This document shows positions 9,788 to 18,629 of a stretch of 64,000 nt of DNA, piece after piece. A program made the translations under genes and the position numbers. Source of the DNA: Megamonas funiformis (GTDB lineage Bacteria; Bacillota; Negativicutes; Selenomonadales; Selenomonadaceae); contig NZ_CP048627.1 of NCBI RefSeq assembly GCF_010669225.1, positions 1,315,292 through 1,379,291 of the forward strand, written 5' to 3'. The notes beneath the pieces were generated by a model. That model saw nothing but the letters and a program-made list of their open reading frames with translations, was not told the DNA's origin and ran no database searches. Position 1 is the first letter of the stretch. Every line of letters begins with the position of its first letter.

Positions 9788-9840
9788 ATATGGTATAATT
9801 ATTTACAGATTTATGGAAAGCGTATGATTTAATTTCAGAT

Positions 9841-9889
9841 GTAAAGAAAAAGTAAAATTATATTTATCCATATTTTACTTTTTCTTTAC
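9841..9889. repeat. Perfect 18-bp inverted repeat downstream of thrC
   Basis: GTAAAGAAAAAGTAAAAT (9841-9858) and its exact complement (9872-9889) enclose 13 bases. It stands between the thrC terminator and the phosphate genes. The stem is all A-T rich and could be a second terminator or a protein-binding site; nothing decides which. Confidence 0.6.
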
Positions 9890-9986
9890 TTTAAAATTAA
9901 AATATATGTATCTCCATAATAATAATCGCATTCACTTTAAATATAAGTGAAGTATATATTTGATGAATAACAAGGAAAGGATAAGA

Positions 9987-10136
9987 GTTACTGGTATTAC
10001 TATTTAGTAATATTGTACCGGAAATCGCCGGGATGTTAAGCCTTGGGAGTATTGCATCAAACATTAATAATTTTAGTGAATACTATGAACAAGGAATATT
10101 CTCTAGCTTAATTTTAGTTTAGAGATTTACAGTAAC
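9987..10136 (+). ncRNA. Candidate structured RNA leader before the DUF47-phosphate permease pair
   Basis: A closing stem GTTACTG (9987-9993) with CAGTAAC (10130-10136) encloses several helices: ATTACT/AGTAAT (9996-10001, 10006-10011) topped on GGT/ACC, a CCGG/CCGG mini-hairpin (10018-10031), a long arm CCTTG/CAAGG plus AGTATT/AATACT (10041-10094), and TCTCTA/TAGAGA (10100-10105, 10120-10125). The closing stem ends 2 bases before the ATG of the next gene, which otherwise lacks a good ribosome site. I do not recognise a known riboswitch class. A 43-codon frame (CTG start, ends at 10121) crosses the same region, so a leader peptide is an alternative. Confidence 0.45.
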
Positions 10137-10138
10137 AA

Positions 10139-10774
10139 ATGGGCATGTTCAACTTTTTTACAAAAAAGGATACGGAATTTTATGATTTATTTTTAGCTAG
10201 TGCAAAACACTTTAACAGTAGTGCAAAATTAATTAATGATGTTATGTCTGGCAACAATAAAGCAGAAGCTAAACTATCAGATATCATTAATATCGAACAT
10301 GAAGCTGATGCTGTTAACGACAAAATCATTGATAAACTAAACAAAACATTCATCACTCCTATTGACCGTGAAGACATTTATGCATTAGCTAATGGTCTTG
10401 ATGATGGGGTTGACTTTCTCCAAGGAACACTCCAAAGAGCTGTTATGTATCATTTAGTAGATACAAGCAAAGCAGCTATCGCTTTATCTGAATTATTAGT
10501 ATCAGCAACAGATGAAATCTTAAAAGCGTTTTCTATGCTTCATGAAGTTACAAAACATGAACACGAAATTTTAGAATGTACTTATAAAATTAGCAAGCTT
10601 GAAAGCGAAGGCGACCGTATTTATCGTGAAGAGGTTGCTTACTTATTTGAACATATCACTGACCCAATTGAGCTTATCAAATGGAAAGATATTTTGACTT
10701 ATATGGAAGATACTTTAGACCATTGCGAAAAATTATCTGATTTGGTGAGAGGCGTGGTAATGAAATATGCATGA
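10139..10774 (+). CDS. DUF47 / PhoU-like phosphate transport regulator
   Basis: The protein is all-helical, 211 residues, with the PhoU-related DUF47 pattern: EHEADAVNDKIIDKLNKTFITPIDREDIYALANGLDDGVDFL and a second bundle with KLESEGDRIYREEVAYLFE and TYMEDTLDHCEKLSDLVRGV. Such proteins are cytoplasmic partners of PiT permeases and are thought to limit phosphate uptake. It overlaps the permease gene by 8 bases. The ATG at 10139 lacks a clear ribosome site; the ATG at 10145 is equally possible. The folded leader just upstream may control its translation. Confidence 0.92.
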   Translation: MGMFNFFTKKDTEFYDLFLASAKHFNSSAKLINDVMSGNNKAEAKLSDIINIEHEADAVNDKIIDKLNKTFITPIDREDIYALANGLDDGVDFLQGTLQRAVMYHLVDTSKAAIALSELLVSATDEILKAFSMLHEVTKHEHEILECTYKISKLESEGDRIYREEVAYLFEHITDPIELIKWKDILTYMEDTLDHCEKLSDLVRGVVMKYA

Positions 10775-11768
10775 GTTACAATTTCTTATCATAGCAGTTA
10801 TTATCCTAGCTTTAGTATTCGATTTTATTAATGGGTTTCATGATACAGCTAATGCTATTGCTACATCTGTATCAACAAGAGCTTTAAAACCTAGAACAGC
10901 TATCATAATGGCAGCTTTCTTGAATTTCTTTGGTGCTATGTATAGTACAGGTGTTGCTAAAACAATTGGTGGCGACATTGTAAAATCAGCAGAACATATT
11001 GATGAACATATCATTGTTGCTGCTTTAATTGGTGCTATTGTTTGGAATTTATTCACTTGGTGGATAGCAATGCCAAGTAGTTCCTCTCACGCTTTAGTTG
11101 GTGGTATTATTGGTGCTGTACTCGTTTCCACAGGTGCTATTGGCTTGAATTTCTGGGGCATTGGTAAAATTGTATTATCCTTGATTTTATCACCTATTAT
11201 TGCTATCGTTGTCGGCTTTATCATTATGAATATATTTTATTTATTATTTGGTAAATTTAGGCCCTCGTCGCTCAATAATAAATTCAAACGCATGCAGATT
11301 ATAACAGCTGCTACTATGGCTTTTTCTCATGGCTCAAATGATGCTCAAAAATCTATGGGTATTATCACACTTGCTCTTTTAAGTGGTGGTTATATCGATG
11401 TTTTTGAAGTTCCTTATTATGTAAAAATCTTGGCTGCAACAGCTATGGCTTGTGGTACTGCTATTGGTGGTTGGAAAATCATCAAAACTGTAGGTGGTCG
11501 TATCTTCAAACTCCAGCCAATATCTGGTTTTGCTGCCGATTTAAACTCTTCTGTCATAATTTTCTCTGCTACATTACTTTCTTTACCAGTAAGTACTACA
11601 CATGTCGTTTCTGGTTCTATAATGGGTATAGGTAGTGCAAAACGCATTGGAGCAGTTCGTTGGGGAACAGCTCAACAAATGCTTATGGCATGGGTTTTAA
11701 CAATTCCTTGTACAGCCATTGTTGGTGCATTAGTTTATTCCTTAATGTGCTATGTATTTGGCTTATAA
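10767..11768 (+). CDS. pit: PiT-family inorganic phosphate permease
   Basis: Integral membrane phosphate transporter of 333 residues with about ten hydrophobic segments. Both copies of the PiT signature are present: FDFINGFHDTANAIATSVSTRAL near the N-terminus and MAFSHGSNDAQKSMGIITLAL after the central loop, plus SSSHALVGGIIGA and STTHVVSGSIMG. Coupled to cation (Na+ or H+) entry in characterised members. Translationally coupled to the DUF47 gene. Confidence 0.95.
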   Translation: MHELQFLIIAVIILALVFDFINGFHDTANAIATSVSTRALKPRTAIIMAAFLNFFGAMYSTGVAKTIGGDIVKSAEHIDEHIIVAALIGAIVWNLFTWWIAMPSSSSHALVGGIIGAVLVSTGAIGLNFWGIGKIVLSLILSPIIAIVVGFIIMNIFYLLFGKFRPSSLNNKFKRMQIITAATMAFSHGSNDAQKSMGIITLALLSGGYIDVFEVPYYVKILAATAMACGTAIGGWKIIKTVGGRIFKLQPISGFAADLNSSVIIFSATLLSLPVSTTHVVSGSIMGIGSAKRIGAVRWGTAQQMLMAWVLTIPCTAIVGALVYSLMCYVFGL

Positions 11769-11796
11769 TGACCAATTGAAAATCAAAAAAACAACT

Positions 11797-11844
11797 GCAC
11801 CCTGAAAGTTGGATAAAAACCAACTTTTGGAGGTGCGTTTTTTG
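11797..11844 (+). terminator. Terminator after the phosphate permease gene
   Basis: A stem of GCACC/GGTGC continued by AAAGTTGG/CCAACTTT (11797-11836) is followed by TTTTTT. The hairpin sequence resembles the ends of some IS3-family elements, so it may have come from an insertion relic. Confidence 0.85.
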
Positions 11845-11947
11845 TTTATAAAAGTATAAAATCATTGCCTTATTTTTTAAAATAATATTATCGTTTTTAT
11901 AATGTTTTTGTTATAATATATTTAAGAAAAATTAGGAGGTGTTCTTT

Positions 11948-13567
11948 ATGGATTGCCAAATAAAATACTCATTATTAGATACTGTCTTAAAAGAACAGAA
12001 AAATCACAAAAATTTGATAACAGCAGTAAAAATAAATAATGTCCTACGTGATGTACAAACGCAAGTTACACCAGAAGACAAAGTAGAATTCATTGATATG
12101 ACCACTGAAGATGGTGTCCAAGCTTATCAACGAAGTATTTTATTTATCATGATGGCTGCTGTAAATATGCTTTATCCTGATAAAGAGGTAGTAGTAGAAC
12201 ATTCCGTAAATAATGGTATTTATTGTGAATTATTGCCTAAAGGTGATTTAACACTAGAAATGGTCGGCAAAATTCAAGAAAAAATGTTTGAATTTGTTTC
12301 TAAAGCAAAAGATATAAAAAAATGCATTTTGCCTCGTGAAGATGCTGTTGCTTTATTTAGAGAATCTCAACAAATCGCTAAATCAAAACTTCTTGAATCC
12401 TTAAAGCAAGACTATGTAAGCCTTTATTACTGCGCAGGCTATTATGATTATCTTTATGGTCCAATGCTTTATAACACTTCATTATTAGATAAATTCGCTA
12501 TAGACTTTTATGAGCCAGGATTGATTGTTAGAACACCTTTAATCAGCAATCCTAATGTAATTCCGCCAAAGATGAAACAAAAGAAACTATCTATGATATT
12601 AAGTGAAGCCGATAGATGGTCTTACATTTTAAAATGTAATTATGTGACCAATTTGAATGAATATATTCACTCAAATAAAATTAGTGAATTAATTCGTATT
12701 TCCGAAGCATTACACGAAAAGAAAATCGCTCAAATTGCCGATCATATAGTTGAATCTATAGAAGACCTTCGTTTAATTTTAATAGCTGGTCCATCATCTT
12801 CTGGAAAAACAACATTTGCTCAAAGATTGCGCATACAATTGCTTGTCAATGGTATAAATCCTCTATCCATATCTTTAGATGATTATTTCTTAGATAGAGA
12901 TAAAACTCCTAAAACACCTGAAGGTCAATATGATTTTGAATCTATAGAAGCTTTGGATTTGCCATTATTCAATAAACATATGATGGCATTATTAAAAGGA
13001 GAGAGCGTTGAATTACCAGTTTATAATTTCACCACAGGCTACCGTGAATGGAAAAATCATATTGTAAAATTAGAACCTAATCAACCTATCATCATCGAAG
13101 GTATTCATGGTTTAAATGATGAATTAACAAGAGATATTCCTTCTCATGTAAAATATAAAATTTATGTCAGCGCCTTAACTCAATTAGCTATAGATGCACA
13201 CAACCGCATTCCTACTACAGCTGCTCGCATTATTCGCCGTATTGTTCGCGATAATCAATTTAGAGGTGCTCACGCTTTAAAAACAATTAAACAATGGCCT
13301 GATGTGCGCAAAGGTGAAGATAAAAATATTTTCCCATTCCAAGAAAATGCAGACGTCATGTTTAATTCTGCTCTAATTTATGAATTAGGTATTTTAAAGA
13401 AATACGCTAAACCTTTATTAGAAAAAATCACGCCTGATTTACCAGAATATAATATATCTAAACGCTTAATTGATTTTCTTGATTACTTTGAAGATATTTC
13501 AAACGATGATGATGTACCAAATAATTCTATACTAAGAGAATTTATTGGAAAATCTTGTTTCTTCTAA
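11948..13567 (+). CDS. Nucleoside kinase, uridine kinase/phosphoribulokinase family with N-terminal tRNA-synthetase-like region
   Basis: Residues about 275-480 form a P-loop kinase: LILIAGPSSSGKTTFAQRL (Walker A), the LSLDDY-like SISLDDYFLDRDKTPKTPEG block, and IIIEGIHGLNDELT. The first 200 residues resemble the TGS/second additional domain found in threonyl-tRNA synthetase, as in the roughly 550-residue bacterial nucleoside kinases of this type. It probably phosphorylates a nucleoside (uridine or similar); the substrate is not evident. Start at 11948 has AGGAGG 8 bases upstream, better than the GTG at 11939 inside that site. Single-gene unit with its own terminator. Confidence 0.85.
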   Translation: MDCQIKYSLLDTVLKEQKNHKNLITAVKINNVLRDVQTQVTPEDKVEFIDMTTEDGVQAYQRSILFIMMAAVNMLYPDKEVVVEHSVNNGIYCELLPKGDLTLEMVGKIQEKMFEFVSKAKDIKKCILPREDAVALFRESQQIAKSKLLESLKQDYVSLYYCAGYYDYLYGPMLYNTSLLDKFAIDFYEPGLIVRTPLISNPNVIPPKMKQKKLSMILSEADRWSYILKCNYVTNLNEYIHSNKISELIRISEALHEKKIAQIADHIVESIEDLRLILIAGPSSSGKTTFAQRLRIQLLVNGINPLSISLDDYFLDRDKTPKTPEGQYDFESIEALDLPLFNKHMMALLKGESVELPVYNFTTGYREWKNHIVKLEPNQPIIIEGIHGLNDELTRDIPSHVKYKIYVSALTQLAIDAHNRIPTTAARIIRRIVRDNQFRGAHALKTIKQWPDVRKGEDKNIFPFQENADVMFNSALIYELGILKKYAKPLLEKITPDLPEYNISKRLIDFLDYFEDISNDDDVPNNSILREFIGKSCFF

Positions 13568-13587
13568 TAAAATAAATTACTTCATAA

Positions 13588-13623
13588 AAAATAAGCACTA
13601 TATCAATTAGTGCTTATTTTTAT
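13588..13623. terminator. Bidirectional terminator between convergent genes
   Basis: AATAAGCACTA/TAGTGCTTATT stem (13590-13600, 13608-13618) with A-rich 5' and T-rich 3' flanks. It serves the nucleoside kinase gene and the convergent broken gene at 13639-14307. Confidence 0.88.
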
Positions 13624-13638
13624 TTATGTTATTTAATT

Positions 13639-14307
13639 TTAAAATCTCATCGCTTCAGGTCCTTTTGGACCTTTAATCATGCCTAAATCCAATGTTTCCA
13701 TTTTTTGATGTATTTCATCTAATTCTTCTTGAGTAATACCCAAATCATCTGCTACCACTTCCCAATTAGATGTTGGTGGATTATACATTTCTATAATATC
13801 AGCTGGAGATTTATCTACATACATAGAATAAAGTATGCCATGAATAACTTCATCTACTTCATAATTTTGTTTAACTAAAAAAGTTACAATACTTTTATTT
13901 ATATCTAATTTATTAGCTATCTGTGTTGATATAATATCATCTTGTGTTGTCTTTAAATCATTTGGTGTAAGCCCAATTAAATATTCTACACGACCCCAAG
14001 AATTATTCTCTCTTAAATTCATAACATCATCAAAAGACTTATGTGAAGCATATGCTAAAAAAGCACCTCTACGAAGTTCCGGCATTTCCCAACCATTATT
14101 ATAATACATTACTAATGTTTGCTTATCTACTCCAAAATATTCACTTATATTTTGCATTTCATTATTAATACGCATTTGTGGTAATACTCTTTCAGCTCTA
14201 GGTAATGGTCTTGTCTGTGCTGTATTATCTATAGATAATTAATAACTTGCACTTGTTAAAATTAAACCTATAGCACTAAGAGCTAAAACTTTTTTTCATC
14301 TTTTCAT
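13639..14307 (-). pseudogene. Broken gene for a secreted helical-repeat protein
   Basis: From the ATG at 14307 (GAGGCG ribosome site upstream) the frame reads MKR-stop-KKVLALSAIGLILTSASY-stop and then stays open to 13639. The first 22 codons form a clear signal peptide, broken by TGA at codon 4 and TAA at codon 23. The remaining 178-residue open part (ATG 14175) has repeated modules of the type WxxVxxxLGIT/LT-xEEL preceded by SxxDIIxM/SFDDVMNL, suggesting a tandem helical fold. Without a signal it could not be exported. I do not recognise a function. Convergent with the nucleoside kinase, upstream of proC in its own unit. Confidence 0.75.
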
Positions 14308-14365
14308 ATTTATCGCCTCACTTTGAATAATTATTAGTTATATTATATCATATTTTTATATAAAT

Positions 14366-15157
14366 TTATTTGTTTTCAATAGCATCAATAGCGTCAATCA
14401 CTGCACTTCTAAAGCCTTTACGTTCTAAAGTTGCTACACCCACAATAGTAGTACCAGATGGAGAACATACTGCATCTTTCATTGCACCTGGATGATTATT
14501 TGTAGCTAATTGCAATTTACCAGTTCCCACTATCATTTGACTTGCTAATTTATAAGCTACAGGGCGAGCAAGACCATGCATTACACCAGCATCAGCTAAA
14601 GCTTCGATAAACATACTGGCAAAAGCAGGGCCACAACCTGCTACAGTTCCGCCAATGGATAATTGTTTAGTTTCTACAAATTGAACTATAGAAATTGTGG
14701 ATAATAATTTTGTAAATAAATCCAATTCTTCATCACTTAAAGAATGTGTATTTTCACAAATAAAAATACCTTCACCTATGGCTACTGGTGTATTTGGTAT
14801 TGTACTTAAATGATGTGTATTTGGTAAAAGAATTTGTTCATATTTAGCAAAAGGAAAATTTGCTGCAATAGAAATAACGATTTTTTCTTGTAATTCTTTT
14901 TTTATTGGTGTAATGACTTCTTCTATCATATATGGTTTCACAGCTATGATGACCATATCTACATTATCAACAACTTCTTTTGCACTTTTACAAGGATTGA
15001 TTTGTTTTTCCTGTGTATTTTTACAAAGTTTATCCCAATTCTTAGCACAAGCAAAAATTTGATTGCTCTGTATAGCTCCTTGATTGATTAAACCTGTAGC
15101 TATAGCTTGTCCCATATTGCCAAAACCAATAAAACCTAATTTTAAATTATCAAACAT
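14366..15157 (-). CDS. proC: Pyrroline-5-carboxylate reductase
   Basis: Makes proline from pyrroline-5-carboxylate with NAD(P)H. N-terminal Rossmann motif LGFIGFGNMGQAIATGL, then VIIAVKPYMIEEV and, in the dimerisation domain, the family signature block from GGTVAGCGPAFASMFIEAL to GMKDAVCSPSGTTIVGVATLE-like residues (here GAMKDAVCSPSGTT). Length 263 is normal. It stands after the coaBC operon with a hairpin in between, so it is probably transcribed partly by read-through or from its own promoter. Confidence 0.96.
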   Translation of the reverse strand: MFDNLKLGFIGFGNMGQAIATGLINQGAIQSNQIFACAKNWDKLCKNTQEKQINPCKSAKEVVDNVDMVIIAVKPYMIEEVITPIKKELQEKIVISIAANFPFAKYEQILLPNTHHLSTIPNTPVAIGEGIFICENTHSLSDEELDLFTKLLSTISIVQFVETKQLSIGGTVAGCGPAFASMFIEALADAGVMHGLARPVAYKLASQMIVGTGKLQLATNNHPGAMKDAVCSPSGTTIVGVATLERKGFRSAVIDAIDAIENK

Positions 15158-15223
15158 ATAAATACCTTCTTTATTTATTTTTTTACATCATTTAACTTAT
15201 ATTTTATCATAACAACTAATTAT

Positions 15224-15265
15224 AAAAAACTCCTACTAGCTTCAAAAACTAATAGGAGTTTTTAT
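15224..15265. terminator. Hairpin between coaBC and proC
   Basis: ACTCCTA/TAGGAGT stem (15229-15259) flanked by A-rich and T-rich tracts on both sides. On the minus strand it would end the coaBC transcript. Confidence 0.8.
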
Positions 15266-15268
15266 TTA

Positions 15269-16474
15269 TCATTTATTCATTTTTTCTTCAATTGTATCTA
15301 AAATCAATTTAGCAAGTTCTGTCTTTTGCATAAGTGGAGCTTGTTTTATTTCTCCATCACAAGTGATGATTTTAGCTATATTAGTATCTACATTAAATCC
15401 AGCACCAGCTTGGCTTACATCATTTGCTACAATCATATCAAGATTTTTGCGCTGTAATTTGCCTTTAGCATATTCTTCAACATTCTGTGTTTCAGCAGCA
15501 AAGCCAACTAAATACTGTTTATCTGATTTTTTCTCGCCTAAACCTTTCAAAATATCTGGGTTTTTTACAAGCTCAATAGTCATGACTTCATCAGATTTTT
15601 TTATTTTTTGACTAGCTACTTCTTTTACACGATAATCTGAAACAGCTGCTGACATTATTGTAATATCACAATCTGCAAAATGCTCTTCAATATGTTTTTG
15701 CATTTCACGTGCAGACTCTACTTTTATTAATTTTACATTTTCAGGCGCTTTAATATTTGTAATACCTGAAACTAAAACTACTTCAGCACCTCTACTAGCA
15801 GCTTCTGTAGCAATAGCATATCCCATTTTTCCACTAGAACGATTACTGATGTAGCGAACAGGGTCAATTGGTTCTCTTGTACCTGCTGCACTTACAATCA
15901 CTTTTTTACCTTTTAAAGACTGATTATTTTGTTTTTCAACATAATCTTTTATAGTCTCTACTAAAGTAATAGGTTCAGGAAGTCTACCTATACCATTTAC
16001 ACCACAAGCTAAATGACCACTTGCTGGTTCAATAATATGATAATTATATTCACGAAGAGTATTTATATTTTTTTGTGTTATTGGGTTTTGATACATATTA
16101 CTATTCATTGCAGGAGCGACAAAAACAGGTGCTTTAGTCGCCATAATCACAGTAGATAACATATCATCAGCAATACCATTTGCTATTTTACCAATAATAT
16201 TTGCTGTTGCAGGTGCAATCAAAACTAAATCCGCCAAATTAGCAAGAGCAATATGTTCTACATTCCAATTTGTAACTTTATCCCACATAGAAACATTTAC
16301 AGGATTTCCACTAATTTCTTGAAATGTAAGTGGTGTAACAAAATTTGTAGCTTCTTTAGTCATTACTACATGTACATTAGCGCCTAATTTTCTTAATCTG
16401 CTAGCTACATCTACAACTTTATAAACTGCAATACCACCACAAACTGCTAATAAGATATTTTTGCCTTTTAACAT
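15269..16474 (-). CDS. coaBC: Bifunctional phosphopantothenoylcysteine decarboxylase/phosphopantothenate-cysteine ligase
   Basis: Two consecutive steps of coenzyme A synthesis. The N-terminal FMN-dependent CoaC domain (about 1-180) has GGIAVYK, PATANIIGKIANGIADDML, PAMNSNMYQNP and HLACGVNGIGRL with the substrate-clamp cysteine. The C-terminal CoaB domain (about 190-400) has VSAAGTREPIDPVRYISNRSSGKMG and the lysine-rich QKIKKSDE loop. Length 401 is usual. Follows rpoZ in the conserved gmk-rpoZ-coaBC order. Confidence 0.97.
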   Translation of the reverse strand: MLKGKNILLAVCGGIAVYKVVDVASRLRKLGANVHVVMTKEATNFVTPLTFQEISGNPVNVSMWDKVTNWNVEHIALANLADLVLIAPATANIIGKIANGIADDMLSTVIMATKAPVFVAPAMNSNMYQNPITQKNINTLREYNYHIIEPASGHLACGVNGIGRLPEPITLVETIKDYVEKQNNQSLKGKKVIVSAAGTREPIDPVRYISNRSSGKMGYAIATEAASRGAEVVLVSGITNIKAPENVKLIKVESAREMQKHIEEHFADCDITIMSAAVSDYRVKEVASQKIKKSDEVMTIELVKNPDILKGLGEKKSDKQYLVGFAAETQNVEEYAKGKLQRKNLDMIVANDVSQAGAGFNVDTNIAKIITCDGEIKQAPLMQKTELAKLILDTIEEKMNK

Positions 16475-16521
16475 AATAAACCTCTTATATAAAATAAATT
16501 AATATTTACCGTCTTAATTAG

Positions 16522-16550
16522 CAAAAAAGGCAAGTAGTAGCTTGCCTTTC
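16522..16550 (-). terminator. Terminator after rpoZ
   Basis: AAAGGCAAG/CTTGCCTTT stem (16526-16534, 16541-16549); on the minus strand a T run follows (complement of 16523-16528). It may partly separate coaBC from the genes upstream. Confidence 0.8.
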
Positions 16551-16558
16551 ATTTTAAA

Positions 16559-16768
16559 TTAAATGCTTTTTTTCACACGTGCAAAAGTAATTTTATCTTC
16601 TGCAACTTCTTCTAAAGCATTTGTAACATCTTTATGAGATTGAAGTACGGATTTTACAGAAGAACCTGCTAAAATTTGTCTAGCTCTTTTAGCTGCTAAA
16701 ACTACTAAAGTATATTTACTATCAACTTTTGGTAAAAGTTGGTCCATAGAAGGATGTACTATATCCAT
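16559..16768 (-). CDS. rpoZ: RNA polymerase omega subunit
   Basis: Small subunit that helps assemble RNA polymerase by clamping beta prime. The 69 residues include LLPKVDSKYTLVVLAAKRARQI and a conserved acidic stretch (ALEEVAEDKITF). It lies directly after gmk, its usual place in Firmicutes. Confidence 0.95.
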   Translation of the reverse strand: MDIVHPSMDQLLPKVDSKYTLVVLAAKRARQILAGSSVKSVLQSHKDVTNALEEVAEDKITFARVKKSI

Positions 16769-16797
16769 TATAAATCGCTCCTTTGCAATATTTTAAT

Positions 16798-17415
16798 TTA
16801 AACTTTTTCATTTTCAAGTTGAACAAGTTTATCTAAATTATTATACACTGCACAGCGTTCAGCTTCAATAATATGCAAAATTTTATTTACAACATCACTG
16901 ACAACTTCATTAGTGATGATGTAATCATAATTATTTCCGCGTGGAATTTCTTCAATAGCAGCGCTGAGGCGACGTTTTATTGCTTCTTCAGTTTCAGTAC
17001 CACGTCCGCGAATGCGTTTTTCAAGTTCTGCAAGAGAAGGAGGTAATAAAAAGATGAATGTACCTTCTTTTAAAAACATTTTCTGTACATTTAAAGCACC
17101 TTGAGTATCGATTTCAAGTAATACATCTTTACCACTTTCCAATACTTCGCGTACTTTATCTGCTGGAGTTCCATAATAATTTCCATAAACTTCAGCCCAT
17201 TCTAACAAACGATTTTCTGCTATCATTTGCTGAAATTCTTCTTTAGATAAGAACCAATAATCCTTACCATTCACTTCGCCTGGTCTAGGTTTACGTGTTG
17301 TTGCTGATATGGAAAATACAATTTCTGGCTGTGCTTTTAATAATTCTTTGCAAACAGTCCCTTTTCCTGTACCAGATGGTCCAGAAATAACGATTAAATT
17401 ACCCTTATTCTTCAT
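16798..17415 (-). CDS. gmk: Guanylate kinase
   Basis: Phosphorylates GMP to GDP. P-loop [14 protein letters not shown] at the N-terminus, [19 protein letters not shown] (GMP binding), [13 protein letters not shown] and [14 protein letters not shown]. Length 205 is normal. The start overlaps the end of remA by 11 bases. Functionally linked to the purine operon of this window. Confidence 0.97.
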   Translation of the reverse strand: MKNKGNLIVISGPSGTGKGTVCKELLKAQPEIVFSISATTRKPRPGEVNGKDYWFLSKEEFQQMIAENRLLEWAEVYGNYYGTPADKVREVLESGKDVLLEIDTQGALNVQKMFLKEGTFIFLLPPSLAELEKRIRGRGTETEEAIKRRLSAAIEEIPRGNNYDYIITNEVVSDVVNKILHIIEAERCAVYNNLDKLVQLENEKV

Positions 17416-17680
17416 TTACTCTACCCTTTTCTTTTATAATATCCATATTTACTCTATTTGTTATTGTTTCTGGCTGTACAGCCGATAAAACAACAGTCGA
17501 ATTATCCATGATAATCACTGAACGTGTACGACGTCCATAAGTGGCATCAATTAAGTTCTTTAACTCTTTTGCCTCTTGGACTATACGCTTTATTGGTGCT
17601 GACTCTGGAGCGACAACTGCGATAATTCTATCTACAGCTATAATTGTACCATAACCAATATTAACTAATCTTGCCTGCAT
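17405..17680 (-). CDS. remA: RemA-family regulatory protein (DUF370)
   Basis: 91 residues matching the DUF370/RemA family ([44 protein letters not shown]). In Bacillus subtilis RemA is a DNA-binding activator of matrix and osmoprotection genes; here only membership is supported. The yicC-remA-gmk-rpoZ order is conserved across Firmicutes. Confidence 0.9.
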   Translation of the reverse strand: MQARLVNIGYGTIIAVDRIIAVVAPESAPIKRIVQEAKELKNLIDATYGRRTRSVIIMDNSTVVLSAVQPETITNRVNMDIIKEKGRVNEE

Positions 17681-17701
17681 AACTTCTTTACCTATTTTTA
17701 C

Positions 17702-18598
17702 CTATTCAATATTTTGGATTTGTTCACGAATTTTTTCTAATTCGCCTTTAATCTCTACTACTAAATTAGCAATTTCAGCATTATTAGCTTTAGAAGCCAT
17801 TGTATTTGTTTCACGGTTCATTTCTTGGACAATAAAGTCTAATTTACGACCAATATTACCGTCCATTTCCAAACTAGCCTTAAACTGCTGTAAATGACTT
17901 CCCATGCGTACAATTTCTTCTGTAATATCCATTTTATCTGCCATTATCGCACATTCTTGGATTATTCTATTCTCATCAATATTTTGTTCACTCAATAAAG
18001 ATTTAAGTGTTTCTATCAATTGAGTTCGATAATTTACTAAGCGTTCAGGCGCTATTACTTTTATTTTTTCTGTATGCTTAGCAATGATATCTAAACGACG
18101 AAGTAAATCTTTTTTTAGATTTTCACCTTCAATACATTTCATTTTGACAAATTCTTCTGTAGCTTCTTCTACAGTAGCCACTAATAATGGTTTTATCGCT
18201 TCTAAATCTAAACTATCATCAGCTAAATTTATCACGCCTTGAAAATTTGCCAAATCTATTAAAGATATATTTTTTAATTTTGCTTTTTTATCTACACTTT
18301 TAATAGTTGTATTGATTTCCTGTAAGCTTTTATAATAAGCAATCAACAAATCTTTGTCAATGGCTAACTTTTTATTTTCTTCATTGTTATTTACAAAATT
18401 AATGTAAATATCTATTTTTCCACGAAGAGCATATTTATTTAAAGCCTCAACTATACTTGCTTCTAAAGCACGTAGTCCACTTGGCATACGAATGGAAATG
18501 TCGCGATATCTATTGTTTACCGCTTTCATTTCTACGCCAATTTTATATATTCCATTATCAAAAGTTGCTGAGCCAAAGCCCGTCATACTTCTTATCAA
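17702..18598 (-). CDS. yicC: YicC-family endoribonuclease
   Basis: Opens with IRSMTGFGSA, the family signature, and ends in the DUF1732-type region RKLDFIVQEMNRETNTMASKAN. Length 298 is normal. E. coli YicC is an endoribonuclease acting on a small RNA; the substrate here is unknown. First gene of the remA-gmk-rpoZ run, 31 bp after dapF. Confidence 0.94.
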   Translation of the reverse strand: MIRSMTGFGSATFDNGIYKIGVEMKAVNNRYRDISIRMPSGLRALEASIVEALNKYALRGKIDIYINFVNNNEENKKLAIDKDLLIAYYKSLQEINTTIKSVDKKAKLKNISLIDLANFQGVINLADDSLDLEAIKPLLVATVEEATEEFVKMKCIEGENLKKDLLRRLDIIAKHTEKIKVIAPERLVNYRTQLIETLKSLLSEQNIDENRIIQECAIMADKMDITEEIVRMGSHLQQFKASLEMDGNIGRKLDFIVQEMNRETNTMASKANNAEIANLVVEIKGELEKIREQIQNIE

Positions 18599-18629
18599 AA
18601 AAATACCTCCCCAAACCTAATTAAGATTA

